NCBI RefSeq assembly: GCF_001984125.1
Contig: NZ_MTQL01000007.1
Location: 1,364,001 to 1,428,000, forward strand
DNA: 64,000 nucleotides
Reading direction: 5' to 3'
From: Leifsonia sp. ALI-44-B
GTDB taxonomy: Bacteria > Actinomycetota > Actinomycetes > Actinomycetales > Microbacteriaceae
Positions 17,772 through 26,175 of the stretch are shown piece after piece. Under the pieces are notes generated by a model. That model ran no database searches and was not told the DNA's origin. It saw only the letters and a list, made by a program, of their open reading frames with translations. Both the position numbers and the translations under genes were made by a program. Each line of letters opens with the position of its first letter. The stretch's first letter is position 1.

Positions 17772-17813
17772 GCCCTCGGCCAGCGCAGCCCGCCTCAGGA
17801 TTCAGGAGTAATC

Positions 17814-18212
17814 ATGGCAGCACCCAAGTCGGCTATCCGCAAGCCGCGTAAGAAAGAAAAGAAGAACGTCGCCGTGGGCCAGGCCCACATCAAGTCGACC
17901 TTCAACAACACCATCGTCTCGATCACCGACACCACCGGTGCGGTCATCAGCTGGGCCTCCTCGGGTGGCGTCGGCTTCAAGGGTTCGCGTAAGTCGACCC
18001 CGTTCGCCGCGCAGCTCGCTGCCGAGTCGGCCGCGCGCCAGGCTCAGGAGCACGGCATGAAGAAGGTCGACGTCTTCGTCAAGGGACCGGGTTCGGGTCG
18101 TGAGACCGCGATCCGTTCGCTTCAGGCCGCTGGTCTCGAGGTCGGTTCGATCAACGACGTCACCCCGCAGGCGCACAACGGTTGCCGCCCGCCCAAGCGT
18201 CGTCGCGTCTAA
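17814..18212 (+). CDS. rpsK: 30S ribosomal protein S11
   Basis: Encodes a 132-residue S11, located on the platform of the small subunit near the Shine-Dalgarno helix. The core [18 protein letters not shown] and the C-terminus [18 protein letters not shown] match the family exactly in style. CAGGAG precedes the ATG. S4, often next in other bacteria, is not here; rpoA follows. Confidence 0.98.
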   Translation: MAAPKSAIRKPRKKEKKNVAVGQAHIKSTFNNTIVSITDTTGAVISWASSGGVGFKGSRKSTPFAAQLAAESAARQAQEHGMKKVDVFVKGPGSGRETAIRSLQAAGLEVGSINDVTPQAHNGCRPPKRRRV

Positions 18213-18228
18213 TCCTTTAGATGTCAGT

Positions 18229-18253
18229 CCGGCGGAGCCCCAGGCTCCGCCGG
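18229..18253 (+). terminator. Hairpin between S11 and rpoA
   Basis: An 11-bp perfect stem (CCGGCGGAGCC with GGCTCCGCCGG) has a three-base loop. No T-run follows, so attenuation or mRNA stabilisation is as likely as termination. About 70 bp further on, an AAGTGTC-N8-GACACTT palindrome at 18321-18342 encloses TATAGC, a possible -10 element for rpoA. Confidence 0.55.
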
Positions 18254-18360
18254 CGCTGGCGTCTCAGGGTCGCGACGCGATACCAGAGCTCCAGCGCGCA
18301 CCTCACAACCTCGCCAACGCAAGTGTCATATAGCGGACACTTAGCCGAAAGGACCACATA

Positions 18361-19350
18361 GTGCTTATTGCACAGCGCCCAACGCTCACCGAAGAGAACA
18401 TCTCCGAGTTCCGCAGCCGGTTCGTCATCGAGCCCCTCGAGCCCGGCTTCGGTTACACCCTCGGTAACTCCCTCCGCCGCACGCTGCTCTCCTCGATCCC
18501 CGGCGCTGCTGTCACCAGCATCCGCATCGATGGTGTTCTGCACGAGTTCTCGACGATCCCCGGTGTGCGTGAAGACGTCACCGAGATCATCCTCAACATC
18601 AAGGGCCTCGTCGTCTCCTCCGAGCACGACGAGCCCATCACCGCTTACCTGCGCAAGACGGGTGCCGGCCAGGTCACGGCCGCCGACATCTCCGCTCCCG
18701 CGGGTGTCGAGGTGCACAACCCCGACCTCGTCATCGCGACGCTCAACGAGAAGGCCAAGTTCGAACTCGAACTGACCATCGAGCGTGGCCGTGGCTACGT
18801 GTCGTCCGCCCAGAACCGCAACGAGTTCAGCGAAGCCGGCCAGATTCCGGTCGACTCGATCTACTCGCCCGTTCTCAAGGTCACCTACCGCGTCGAGGCA
18901 ACTCGTGCCGGTGAGCGCACCGACTTCGACCGCCTCGTGGTCGACGTCGAAACCAAGAACGCGATCACCCCGCGCGACGCCATCGCGTCGGCAGGACGCA
19001 CCCTCACCGAGCTGTTCGGTCTCGCCCGCGAGCTGAACAACCAGGCTGAGGGCATCGAGATTGGCCCGGCACCCGTCGACGCCGTTCTCTCGAACGAGCT
19101 CTCGATCCCGATCGAAGATCTCGACCTCTCGGTTCGCTCCTACAACTGCCTGAAGCGCGAAGGCATCAACACGGTCTCCGAGCTCGTCGCTCTGAGCGAG
19201 ACCCAGCTGATGAACATCCGCAACTTCGGTCAGAAGTCGGTCGACGAGGTTCGCGACAAGCTCACCGAAATGGGTCTGTCGCTGAAGGATTCGGTGCCCG
19301 GTTTCGACGGCGCCCACTTCTACAGCGGCTACGAAGAAGAGACCATCTAA
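18361..19350 (+). CDS. rpoA: DNA-directed RNA polymerase subunit alpha
   Basis: Encodes a 329-residue alpha subunit. The N-terminal assembly domain (about 1-230) carries [20 protein letters not shown]; the C-terminal domain (about 255-318), which contacts UP elements and activators, carries [17 protein letters not shown] and [16 protein letters not shown]. The start is GTG with GAAAGGA upstream. It is followed by L17 as usual. Confidence 0.98.
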   Translation: MLIAQRPTLTEENISEFRSRFVIEPLEPGFGYTLGNSLRRTLLSSIPGAAVTSIRIDGVLHEFSTIPGVREDVTEIILNIKGLVVSSEHDEPITAYLRKTGAGQVTAADISAPAGVEVHNPDLVIATLNEKAKFELELTIERGRGYVSSAQNRNEFSEAGQIPVDSIYSPVLKVTYRVEATRAGERTDFDRLVVDVETKNAITPRDAIASAGRTLTELFGLARELNNQAEGIEIGPAPVDAVLSNELSIPIEDLDLSVRSYNCLKREGINTVSELVALSETQLMNIRNFGQKSVDEVRDKLTEMGLSLKDSVPGFDGAHFYSGYEEETI

Positions 19351-19400
19351 GTCTCGTCCTCGAGACACTTTTCACCACATAACTCTGGAGAACGACAAGA

Positions 19401-19955
19401 ATGCCTAAGCCAACTAAGGGCCCCCGCCTCGGAGGCGGTCCTGCACACGAGCGCCTCATGCTGGCGAACCTCGCCGCCGCGCTGTTCACCCACAAGCGCA
19501 TCACCACCACCGAGACCAAGGCCAAGCGCCTGCGTCCCGTCGCCGAGCGTCTCGTGACGTTCGCGAAGCGTGGCGACCTGCACGCGCGCCGTCGCGTCAT
19601 GGGAATCATCAGCGACAAGTCCGTCGTGCACGAGCTCTTCACCGAGATCGCGCCCCTCGTGGCCGAGCGCGAAGGCGGCTACACCCGCATCATCAAGACC
19701 GGCTACCGCAAGGGTGACAACGCCCCCATGGCCGTGATCGAGCTCGTTCTCGAGCCCGTCACGCCCAAGGTGAAGTCGGCCAAGAAGTCCGCAGCCGCTC
19801 AGCCGGTCGCGACCGAGGCTCCGGCCGAGGAAGCGCCCGTCGAAGAGACCGCCGCTGACGAGACCGTCGTCGCCGATGACGCTGCCGAGGCCGACACCCC
19901 CGCTGCCGCCACCGACGAGGCTGCCGCCGACGAGAAGGCCGACGACGCTAAGTAG
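19401..19955 (+). CDS. rplQ: 50S ribosomal protein L17 with acidic Ala-rich tail
   Basis: Encodes 184 residues. The L17 body covers about residues 1-120 ([20 protein letters not shown] and [20 protein letters not shown]). The last 60 residues are an extension rich in Ala, Glu, Asp and Thr that ends DEKADDAK. Such tails are seen on L17 of several actinobacteria. It closes the superoperon and is followed by a strong terminator. Confidence 0.97.
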   Translation: MPKPTKGPRLGGGPAHERLMLANLAAALFTHKRITTTETKAKRLRPVAERLVTFAKRGDLHARRRVMGIISDKSVVHELFTEIAPLVAEREGGYTRIIKTGYRKGDNAPMAVIELVLEPVTPKVKSAKKSAAAQPVATEAPAEEAPVEETAADETVVADDAAEADTPAAATDEAAADEKADDAK

Positions 19956-19974
19956 TCGACCTCTTCATCACGAA

Positions 19975-20010
19975 CGAAACCCCCGCGCCCTCGAGGCGGC
20001 GGGGGTTTCG
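19975..20010 (+). terminator. Terminator of the ribosomal superoperon
   Basis: CGAAACCCCCGC and GCGGGGGTTTCG form a 12-bp perfect stem around a 12-base loop, followed by TCGTTC. Position directly after rplQ supports termination of the alpha operon. Confidence 0.8.
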
Positions 20011-20084
20011 TCGTTCCCGGGCGGCGAGCGGTGATCCATCGGGGTGGGGTGACGGCTCCGAGAGGGCCTCAGTAGGGTGGATGG

Positions 20085-21119
20085 ATGACCGAGAGCCTGA
20101 CACCCCTGGACGAACGCGTCGACGCGCCCCGCGAATTGCCGGGGCTCGAGCATCCCGATGTCGCGGTGTGGCGGCCGGCGACCGAGGAGGACCTGGATGC
20201 CCTCGTTGTGGCGCAGAAGGCCATCGACGCGGCCGATCACCCCACGCATGCGACCACGAGGGAGTGGATCGCCGAGCAGCTGACCTCGTCGGCCGTCGAC
20301 AACGCCGCTGACACGATCGTCGGGTTCGACGGGGCGGGTTCCGTCGTGGCTTACGGGGCCGTGGTGCTGCATCCGCTTCATGACACGCGCGTGCAGGTCT
20401 ACCTGATGGGCGGTGTGCACCCCGAGCATCGGGGGCGCGGGATCGGGCGGCTGCTGTTCGCGTGGCAGCATGCCCGGGCGCAGCAGCAACTTGCTGCGAC
20501 ATCCGCGACACTGCCGGGGTGGGTGATGGCCTATGAGGACGAGGGAAACGCGGATGCCGTTTCGGTGGCGAAGCGCACGGGACTGAAGGTTGCTCGATAT
20601 TTCACGACCAAGGTGCGCGAGGTGGGCGATCCGATTCCCGAGCTCGTGCCGCCCGAGGGCGTGGAGATTCGCGCGTTCGGCGCGGACGTTTCGGAGGAGA
20701 CCCGGTCGGCGCGCAACGACGCTTTTCGGGACCACTGGGGGAGCCAGCCGACCGCGACGGAGCGGTGGGGGCACTTCACGGGGGCGCCGAACTTCAGGAA
20801 CGAGTTGTCGCGCGTGGCCGTCGAGGTGGTGACCGGTCGGGTCGTCGCGTTCTGTCTTGTGACCGTGAACGAGGCGGACTGGGCGGCACAGGGGTTCACG
20901 AGTGGGTACATCGAGCTCGTCGGGGTGGTCAGGGACTTCCGTCGACAGGGGCTGGCGCCGGCAACGATCGCGGCGACGCTCGCGGCGCTGCGGACCGTCG
21001 GCTACGAGCGCGCCATTCTCGACGTCGACTCCGAGAGCCCGACGGGTGCCGACACGCTCTACACGAATCTCGGGTTCCGGCCCGATACGCGCGAGGTCGC
21101 GCTGGTGGCCGCCTACTAG
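20085..21119 (+). CDS. Tandem GNAT-domain acetyltransferase, mycothiol synthase-like
   Basis: Encodes 344 residues with two GNAT acetyltransferase units. The first (about 25-170) contains the acetyl-CoA loop HPEHRGRGIGRLL; the second (about 190-340) has a comparable GVVRDFRRQGLAPAT. This architecture resembles MshD, which acetylates desacetylmycothiol, but the sequence is not clearly MshD and many paralogues exist. A TAGGGT hexamer at 20072-20077 lies 7 bases before the ATG, suggesting a leaderless mRNA. It stands alone between two terminators. Confidence 0.75.
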   Translation: MTESLTPLDERVDAPRELPGLEHPDVAVWRPATEEDLDALVVAQKAIDAADHPTHATTREWIAEQLTSSAVDNAADTIVGFDGAGSVVAYGAVVLHPLHDTRVQVYLMGGVHPEHRGRGIGRLLFAWQHARAQQQLAATSATLPGWVMAYEDEGNADAVSVAKRTGLKVARYFTTKVREVGDPIPELVPPEGVEIRAFGADVSEETRSARNDAFRDHWGSQPTATERWGHFTGAPNFRNELSRVAVEVVTGRVVAFCLVTVNEADWAAQGFTSGYIELVGVVRDFRRQGLAPATIAATLAALRTVGYERAILDVDSESPTGADTLYTNLGFRPDTREVALVAAY

Positions 21120-21144
21120 ACGAGCGCAGGCGGGCAGGATGCAG

Positions 21145-21182
21145 AAGAGCGGTCGGGATGTGAGGACATCCCGACCGCTCTT
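21145..21182. terminator. Bidirectional terminator between convergent acetyltransferase and amidase genes
   Basis: A perfect 17-bp stem (AAGAGCGGTCGGGATGT with its complement) has a four-base GAGG loop. It is flanked by A-rich and T-rich ends, CAGAAGAG on the left and CTCTTGCG on the right, and serves convergent genes, so it can terminate both transcripts. Confidence 0.85.
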
Positions 21183-21227
21183 GCGTGTAGTGCGTTTGGT
21201 GCGTTGTGCGTGTGGAGCGCGGCGCGG

Positions 21228-23162
21228 CTAGCCGAGGGGGCCGTAGAGCGCCGGGGTGGTGCGGTAGTGGGTGGCCTGCTCGAACGCGTAGGCGAGCCCG
21301 ATGATGGTGCCCTCGGCGTAGTCGCGGCCGAGGAACTCGAGGTTGACGCCCGCGCCCGTGATGGTGTTGTCGGCCGCGATGGCCTGCCCCATGGGGACCG
21401 AGATGGCCGGCATGCCCGTGTTGGGGCTGAGGCGCATGTTGGTCGACTGGGTGTTGTAGGGCGTGCCCGACGGGTAGACGAGGGAGTCGAGGTCGAGGTC
21501 ATCCATCATCTTGGTGACGAGTGCCTGGCCCGTGGCGATCTGGGTGGTGTGGGTTCCCGCGGGGCCGGCCCAGGCCTGGTACTGCGCCTCGGTGATGGCG
21601 TCCCGGCTGGTGTAGGTGGACTTGCGGCTGGGCACATAGGTGCCCGAGTCGACGATGCCCTGCAGTGAGCGGGCGGCCACGTTCGGGGCGAGGTGCTTGG
21701 CGATGTACTCGTTGAGATCGTGCTTGAACTCGTTGGTCGAGCCGCTGCCTTCGTCGAGGACCCGCTTGAAGGCCGGCGTCTGCTCGACGGCGACGACGGT
21801 CGCGCCCTGTGCCTCGAGGGTGGCCTTCGCCTGGTTCCAGAGCCGCACGTTGGTGGGGTTGGTGCCGATCATGGTCGTCACGTAACCGATGCGCTTACCC
21901 TTCAGCGCCTCGGGGTCGAGAGACGACGTGTAGGACTCGGGCACCTTTCCGGTCTGCTCGGACGTGACGGGGTCGGCCGCATCCACGCCCGTGACCGCAT
22001 CGAGCGCCACCGCGGCATCCGTCACGCTGCGGGCGATGGGGCCACCCGTGTCCTGGCTGAGGGCGAGGGGGATGATTCCGTCGCGGCTGGCGAGACCCAC
22101 GGTGGGGCGGATGCCGACCAACTGGTTGTAGGTCGACGGGATGCGGATCGAGCCGCCCGTGTCGGTGCCGAAGCCGATGCCCGCCAGGTTGGCCGCGATG
22201 GACGCGCCCGTTCCACCCGACGAACCGCCCGCGGTGCGCGACAGGTTGTAGGGGCTCGCGACGAGCGTCGAGGTCCCGGCCGGCTGGTAGGACGAGAACT
22301 CGGAGGCGAAACCGAACGCGAACTCGTCGAGGCTGGCCTTGGCGAGGATGACGGCGCCCGCGTTGCGCAGGCCCGCGACCATGGCGGCATCCGTGGTCGT
22401 CTGGTTGTCGTTCCAGCAGCCGCAGCCGCCCGTCGTGGGCATGTCCTTGGTGTCGTAGTTGTCCTTGACCGCGATCGGGATGCCGAGCAGCATGCTGGTC
22501 ATACCCTTCGAGGCGCGTTCGGCGTCGGCCGCGGCCGCTGCCGTCAGGGCCTGCTTGTTGACCGTGATGATGGAGTTGAGCGCGCGACCCACGGCCGAAG
22601 CATCCGGTGTGGCCTTGTCGTAGGCGGCGATGCGGTCGATGTAGTCCTGCGTGAGCTCGACGGATGTCAGCACGCCCGCGTTCATGGCGGCCTGCATGTC
22701 GATGGTCGACGCCTCGATCAGCTCGAATTCGCCGTCGTCGTAGATCATGCGCTGCGAGAGGGCGGCGATGTCCGTGGCGGTGATGGTCTTGTCGCCGTTG
22801 GTATCAGCCGCGGCGACCGTCGACCACTCGGCGGATGCGCTGGTGTCACCCAGGTGCGAGGCGAGCAGTTCGAGATCGGCCGTCGTGACCTGGCGGTCGC
22901 CCGTGAGGTCGAGGTCGGTGTAGTACGGCGCGAGCAGCGCGGCGGCCGGCGGCTCGGCCACGGGGGTCGCGGCGGTGGCGGGCACGACGACGAGGGTGCC
23001 GAGCGCCAGCACGGACGCGAGGCCCGTGGCGGCCGTCACCGTGACGCGGGAGCGCCGGGAGAATGCGGAGGTTGTGGGCACGGAGCGGTTCCTCTGGGAG
23101 ACGAGGGGTCGGTCGACCCCGCTAGCGGTGGGGGAGGAGCGGAAGGAGCGGAACGAGCGCAT
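21228..23162 (-). CDS. Secreted amidase with N-terminal dockerin domain
   Basis: Encodes up to 644 residues. After a signal peptide (hydrophobic core about 43-66) comes a dockerin: two calcium-binding F-hand repeats, DLTGDRQVTTADL (85-97) and DTNGDKTITATDI (120-132). Residues about 145-640 are an amidase-signature hydrolase with the full Lys-Ser-Ser triad: Lys233 (IAVKDNYD), Ser314 (AGGSSGGTGAS) and Ser338 (GTDTGGSIRIP). The substrate is unknown. The ATG overlaps the stop of the cohesin gene (ATGA). A GTG at 23081 with AGAGGA upstream would give a more normal signal peptide and a 617-residue protein, and may be the true start. The dockerin should bind the cohesin protein encoded just upstream. 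Confidence 0.88.
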   Translation of the reverse strand: MRSFRSFRSSPTASGVDRPLVSQRNRSVPTTSAFSRRSRVTVTAATGLASVLALGTLVVVPATAATPVAEPPAAALLAPYYTDLDLTGDRQVTTADLELLASHLGDTSASAEWSTVAAADTNGDKTITATDIAALSQRMIYDDGEFELIEASTIDMQAAMNAGVLTSVELTQDYIDRIAAYDKATPDASAVGRALNSIITVNKQALTAAAAADAERASKGMTSMLLGIPIAVKDNYDTKDMPTTGGCGCWNDNQTTTDAAMVAGLRNAGAVILAKASLDEFAFGFASEFSSYQPAGTSTLVASPYNLSRTAGGSSGGTGASIAANLAGIGFGTDTGGSIRIPSTYNQLVGIRPTVGLASRDGIIPLALSQDTGGPIARSVTDAAVALDAVTGVDAADPVTSEQTGKVPESYTSSLDPEALKGKRIGYVTTMIGTNPTNVRLWNQAKATLEAQGATVVAVEQTPAFKRVLDEGSGSTNEFKHDLNEYIAKHLAPNVAARSLQGIVDSGTYVPSRKSTYTSRDAITEAQYQAWAGPAGTHTTQIATGQALVTKMMDDLDLDSLVYPSGTPYNTQSTNMRLSPNTGMPAISVPMGQAIAADNTITGAGVNLEFLGRDYAEGTIIGLAYAFEQATHYRTTPALYGPLG

Positions 23163-23896
23163 CAGCGGGTACCCGCCTTGCGGCGTCGGGCCACGACGAG
23201 ACCGGCACCCATGGCGGCAACGGCTGCGGCGGCGAGGCCGGCAACGCCGAACCCGACACCCGTCGAGGCGAGCGGGCTGGTCGGGCGGTCTGCGACGGGC
23301 AGCGGTGTGGCCGTCGAGGAGGCCGCGGGGGCCGGAGCGGCGGTGGCCGATGAGGTGGGTTCGGGCGACGCGGTGGGCGTGGGGGTCGCGACGGGTTCGA
23401 CGACGACATCGGCGGCTGCGGCATCCGCGACCGTCGCCGTTGTGTTGGCCGAGTCGACGATGGTGACCGAAGAAACCTCGATGCTCGTGTCGCCGGCACC
23501 GATCGTGGCGAATTCGAGGCCCGCCGTCAGGTCGCCCGACACGGTGGGGGAGGTGCCGAGGCGCGTGTGCACGATCGTCAGGCTGCCCGTGTTCTCGTCG
23601 ACGGTGTCGAAGCCGCCATCCGGGCCCGTGATGCTGTCGTCGACATAGTCGAAGACGGCCGGGTCGTAGTCGAGGGTCACGGTGTAGGTGAAGACATCCG
23701 CGGTGCCGATGAGTCCGACCGTGAGATCGACGGTATCGCCGACGGTGACGGATGCGGGGGTCGCGGTCAGGGTGACCGAGCCGGGTGCCGAGGCGGCGAA
23801 GGCGGGGCCGGCCGAAAGGGCTGTGAGCCCGAGGGCGAGGGTGCCGACGGCGAGAACCGATCGGAGTGGTGGGCGACGCAGGGCAGAGTTATGCAT
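23162..23896 (-). CDS. Surface-anchored cohesin-domain protein with LAXTG-type sorting signal
   Basis: Encodes 244 residues. A signal peptide (1-35, cleavage near AFAA) precedes a beta-rich domain at about 40-165 with the cohesin pattern: SVTVGDTVDLTVGL, a TYTVTLDYDPAVFDYVD strand pair, then GLEFATIGAGDTSIEVSSV. A Pro/Thr/Ala/Ser-rich wall-spanning linker (about 168-207) leads to LASTG (209-213), a hydrophobic segment and the RRRKAGTR tail, a sortase signal of the LAXTG kind used by class E sortases. It is the first gene of a two-gene operon with the dockerin amidase. A generic Ig-like adhesin is the alternative reading, but the dockerin next door favours cohesin. Confidence 0.85.
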   Translation of the reverse strand: MHNSALRRPPLRSVLAVGTLALGLTALSAGPAFAASAPGSVTLTATPASVTVGDTVDLTVGLIGTADVFTYTVTLDYDPAVFDYVDDSITGPDGGFDTVDENTGSLTIVHTRLGTSPTVSGDLTAGLEFATIGAGDTSIEVSSVTIVDSANTTATVADAAAADVVVEPVATPTPTASPEPTSSATAAPAPAASSTATPLPVADRPTSPLASTGVGFGVAGLAAAAVAAMGAGLVVARRRKAGTR

Positions 23897-24059
23897 CAGG
23901 ACGCAGTCCTACTTTCTTTCACGAAGAACGGCTCGAGCGGCGGGGAAGATGAGGCCGCGGGGGAAGGAACCGTCGGGGAGTGGTGCAGGGTGCCTCACTG
24001 TATCCACGGCGTATTGCCGCCCCGGATCGGTGGTGTTTCTCGCGCGTTACGATGGTCGG
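23897..24059. promoter_or_regulatory. Divergent promoter region between the cohesin operon and truA
   Basis: This 163-bp gap separates divergent genes. On the truA side, TACGAT at 24048-24053 lies six bases before the ATG, suggesting a leaderless truA transcript. On the other side, a short AGGAC-TGC-GTCCT palindrome directly precedes the cohesin ATG and contains its likely ribosome-binding site. No other motif was recognised. Confidence 0.45.
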
Positions 24060-24977
24060 ATGGCTGAAACCCGATCGGATGCGGCGACCACGCGTCTGCG
24101 CCTCGACATCGCCTACGACGGCACGGCGTTCGCGGGCTGGGCCAAACAGCCGGGTCTGCGCACCGTGCAGGGCGTGCTCGAGGAGGCGATCTCGCGCGTG
24201 CTCGGCAATCGCGGTCGCCCCATCGTGTTGACGGTCGCGGGCCGCACCGACGCGGGAGTGCACGCGACGGGCCAGGTGGCGCACGTCGACCTCGACGACT
24301 GGCAGCTCACGCGCTTCTCGACCTCGCAGAACGACCCGTCGGTCACGCACGACCCCGGCCACATGCTGCTGCGCCGGGCCAACGGCGCGATCGGCACCTA
24401 CGCGGATGTCCTGATCCGCGGCGCCCGCATCGTTCCCGACGGTTTCGACGCACGGTTCTCGGCCCTCTGGCGCCGCTACGAGTACCGCATCGCCGACAGC
24501 GTCTCGGTGCGCAACCCACTCGACCGCAACCCGGTGCTCTGGCTCAACGAGACGCTCGACGTCGACGCGATGCAGAGCGCCGCCGATGCGCTCGTGGGGC
24601 TGCACGACTTCGCGGCCTTCTGCAAACCGCGCGAGGGCGCCACGACCATCCGCACGCTGCAGGAGTTCCGCTGGCGTCGCGACGAGCACGGCGAACTGCG
24701 GGCCCACCTGCGGGCCGACGCCTTCTGCCACAGCATGGTGCGCGCGCTCGTGGGCGGATGCGTGGCCGTCGGGCTCGGCCGCATCCGGGTGTCCGATCTC
24801 CTCCCGCTCTTCGACCAGCAGAACCGCGCGGCGCTCTTCCCCGTCATGCCGGCCCGCGGCCTCACGTTCGTCGAGGTCGGTTATCCGGATGACGCCGAGC
24901 TCGCCGAACGCGCGCAACTCACGCGCCAGCGCCGCACCCTCAGCGGCCTCGTGGATGACGACGACGATGACGAGTAG
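24060..24977 (+). CDS. truA: tRNA pseudouridine(38-40) synthase TruA
   Basis: Encodes 305 residues. TruA isomerises uridines 38, 39 and 40 in the tRNA anticodon arm. The catalytic Asp64 lies in AGRTDAGVHATGQ, and RLDIAYDGTAFAGWAKQPG near the start and FCHSMVRALVGGCVAVGLG late in the protein are family motifs. The C-terminus ends in a run of aspartates. ATG at 24060 fits the family N-terminus. In many bacteria truA lies between rplQ and rplM, as here apart from the three inserted genes. Confidence 0.96.
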   Translation: MAETRSDAATTRLRLDIAYDGTAFAGWAKQPGLRTVQGVLEEAISRVLGNRGRPIVLTVAGRTDAGVHATGQVAHVDLDDWQLTRFSTSQNDPSVTHDPGHMLLRRANGAIGTYADVLIRGARIVPDGFDARFSALWRRYEYRIADSVSVRNPLDRNPVLWLNETLDVDAMQSAADALVGLHDFAAFCKPREGATTIRTLQEFRWRRDEHGELRAHLRADAFCHSMVRALVGGCVAVGLGRIRVSDLLPLFDQQNRAALFPVMPARGLTFVEVGYPDDAELAERAQLTRQRRTLSGLVDDDDDDE

Positions 24978-25010
24978 CTGCGCCGACGGCCCGTGCGGCG
25001 CCCGCCTGAA

Positions 25011-25040
25011 TTGACCGTCACAACGCCCGTGGGGTAATGT
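25011..25040 (+). promoter_or_regulatory. Promoter of the rplM-rpsI operon
   Basis: TTGACC (25011-25016) and TAATGT (25035-25040) are separated by 18 bp, a near-consensus vegetative promoter. It lies 145 bp upstream of the rplM start, leaving a substantial leader. Confidence 0.65.
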
Positions 25041-25048
25041 TGACCCTT

Positions 25049-25074
25049 GGTGTCTGCGCATGCTGTCAGACACC
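25049..25074 (+). other. Leader RNA hairpin upstream of rplM
   Basis: GGTGTCTG and CAGACACC pair perfectly around a 10-base loop at the start of the predicted transcript. The position suggests a regulatory leader, for example autogenous control by L13, but no known actinobacterial L13 leader could be compared. Confidence 0.4.
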
Positions 25075-25184
25075 CGTAGTTGAGCCCTCCACCTGGCGCG
25101 TTCCCCGAGAATCTTCTCGCGAGAACACGCCGCACGGAGTGGGATTCACGAACGACCAACTTACGACAAGAAAGCAGCACTACT

Positions 25185-25631
25185 GTGACGCGCACTTACA
25201 CCCCGAAGGCCAGTGAGATCCAGCGTGACTGGGTCATCATCGACGCCGAAGACGTGGTTCTCGGCCGCCTGGCCAGCCACGCCGCCGTTCTCCTCCGCGG
25301 CAAGCACAAGCCGACGTTCGCTCCCCACATGGACATGGGCGACTTCGTCATCATCATCAACGCCGACAAGGTGGCCCTGACCGGCTCGAAGGCCGACCAG
25401 AAGAAGGCTTACCGCCACTCGGGTTACCCGGGCGGCCTCAAGGCTGTCACCTACTCCGAACTGCTGGAGAAGAACCCGGCCCGCGCCGTCGAGAAGGCCG
25501 TCCGCGGCATGCTCCCCAAGAACTCCATCGGCCGCGCTCAGCTGCGCAAGCTGAAGGTCTACACGGGCAGCGAGCACCCTCACGCTGCTCAGCAGCCGAA
25601 GACCTACACCCTCGACCAGGTCGCCCAGTAA
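25185..25631 (+). CDS. rplM: 50S ribosomal protein L13
   Basis: Encodes 148 residues when started at GTG 25185, matching the usual L13 length; a longer in-frame upstream start adds residues unlike any L13. L13 is an early-assembling large-subunit protein. Signatures are [37 protein letters not shown] and [19 protein letters not shown]9 follows in the standard L13-S9 pair. Confidence 0.97.
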   Translation: MTRTYTPKASEIQRDWVIIDAEDVVLGRLASHAAVLLRGKHKPTFAPHMDMGDFVIIINADKVALTGSKADQKKAYRHSGYPGGLKAVTYSELLEKNPARAVEKAVRGMLPKNSIGRAQLRKLKVYTGSEHPHAAQQPKTYTLDQVAQ

Positions 25632-25664
25632 GCGCCGAGTAGACAGACTTTAAGGATTCCCACA

Positions 25665-26147
25665 GTGGCGAAGATCGCAGATTCCATCGAAACCCCGGAG
25701 ACGTTCTCCACCGAGACGCCCGTCGAGGCCGCACCGTCGACCCCGCGCGCACCCCTCAGCGTTCCCGGCGCAGCCGTCGGTCGTCGCAAGCAGGCTATTG
25801 CCCGCGTGCGTTTGATCCCCGGCTCGGGCACCATCACGGTCAACGGCCGTGCGCTCGACGAGTACTTCCCCAACAAGCTGCACCAGCAGCTGATCAACGA
25901 CCCGTTCACGGTTCTCGACCTCGCGGGTGGCTACGACGTCATCGCTCGCATCTCGGGTGGTGGCCCCTCCGGCCAGGCCGGCGCCCTGCGCCTCGGCATC
26001 GCTCGTGCCCTGAACGAGATCGACGAAGAGAACAACCGCGCCACCCTCAAGAAGGCCGGCTTCCTCTCGCGCGACGCTCGCGTCAAGGAGCGTAAGAAGG
26101 CTGGTCTCAAGAAGGCTCGTAAGGCTCCGCAGTTCTCCAAGCGTTAA
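25665..26147 (+). CDS. rpsI: 30S ribosomal protein S9
   Basis: Encodes 160 residues from a GTG start. The first 35 residues are an acidic, Thr/Pro-rich extension; the S9 body starts at [18 protein letters not shown] and ends in the basic [10 protein letters not shown] tail, which reaches the P-site tRNA anticodon. It is co-transcribed with rplM. Confidence 0.97.
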   Translation: MAKIADSIETPETFSTETPVEAAPSTPRAPLSVPGAAVGRRKQAIARVRLIPGSGTITVNGRALDEYFPNKLHQQLINDPFTVLDLAGGYDVIARISGGGPSGQAGALRLGIARALNEIDEENNRATLKKAGFLSRDARVKERKKAGLKKARKAPQFSKR

Positions 26148-26175
26148 TCGCTCGCCGAACCTAGACTCAAGCTTT

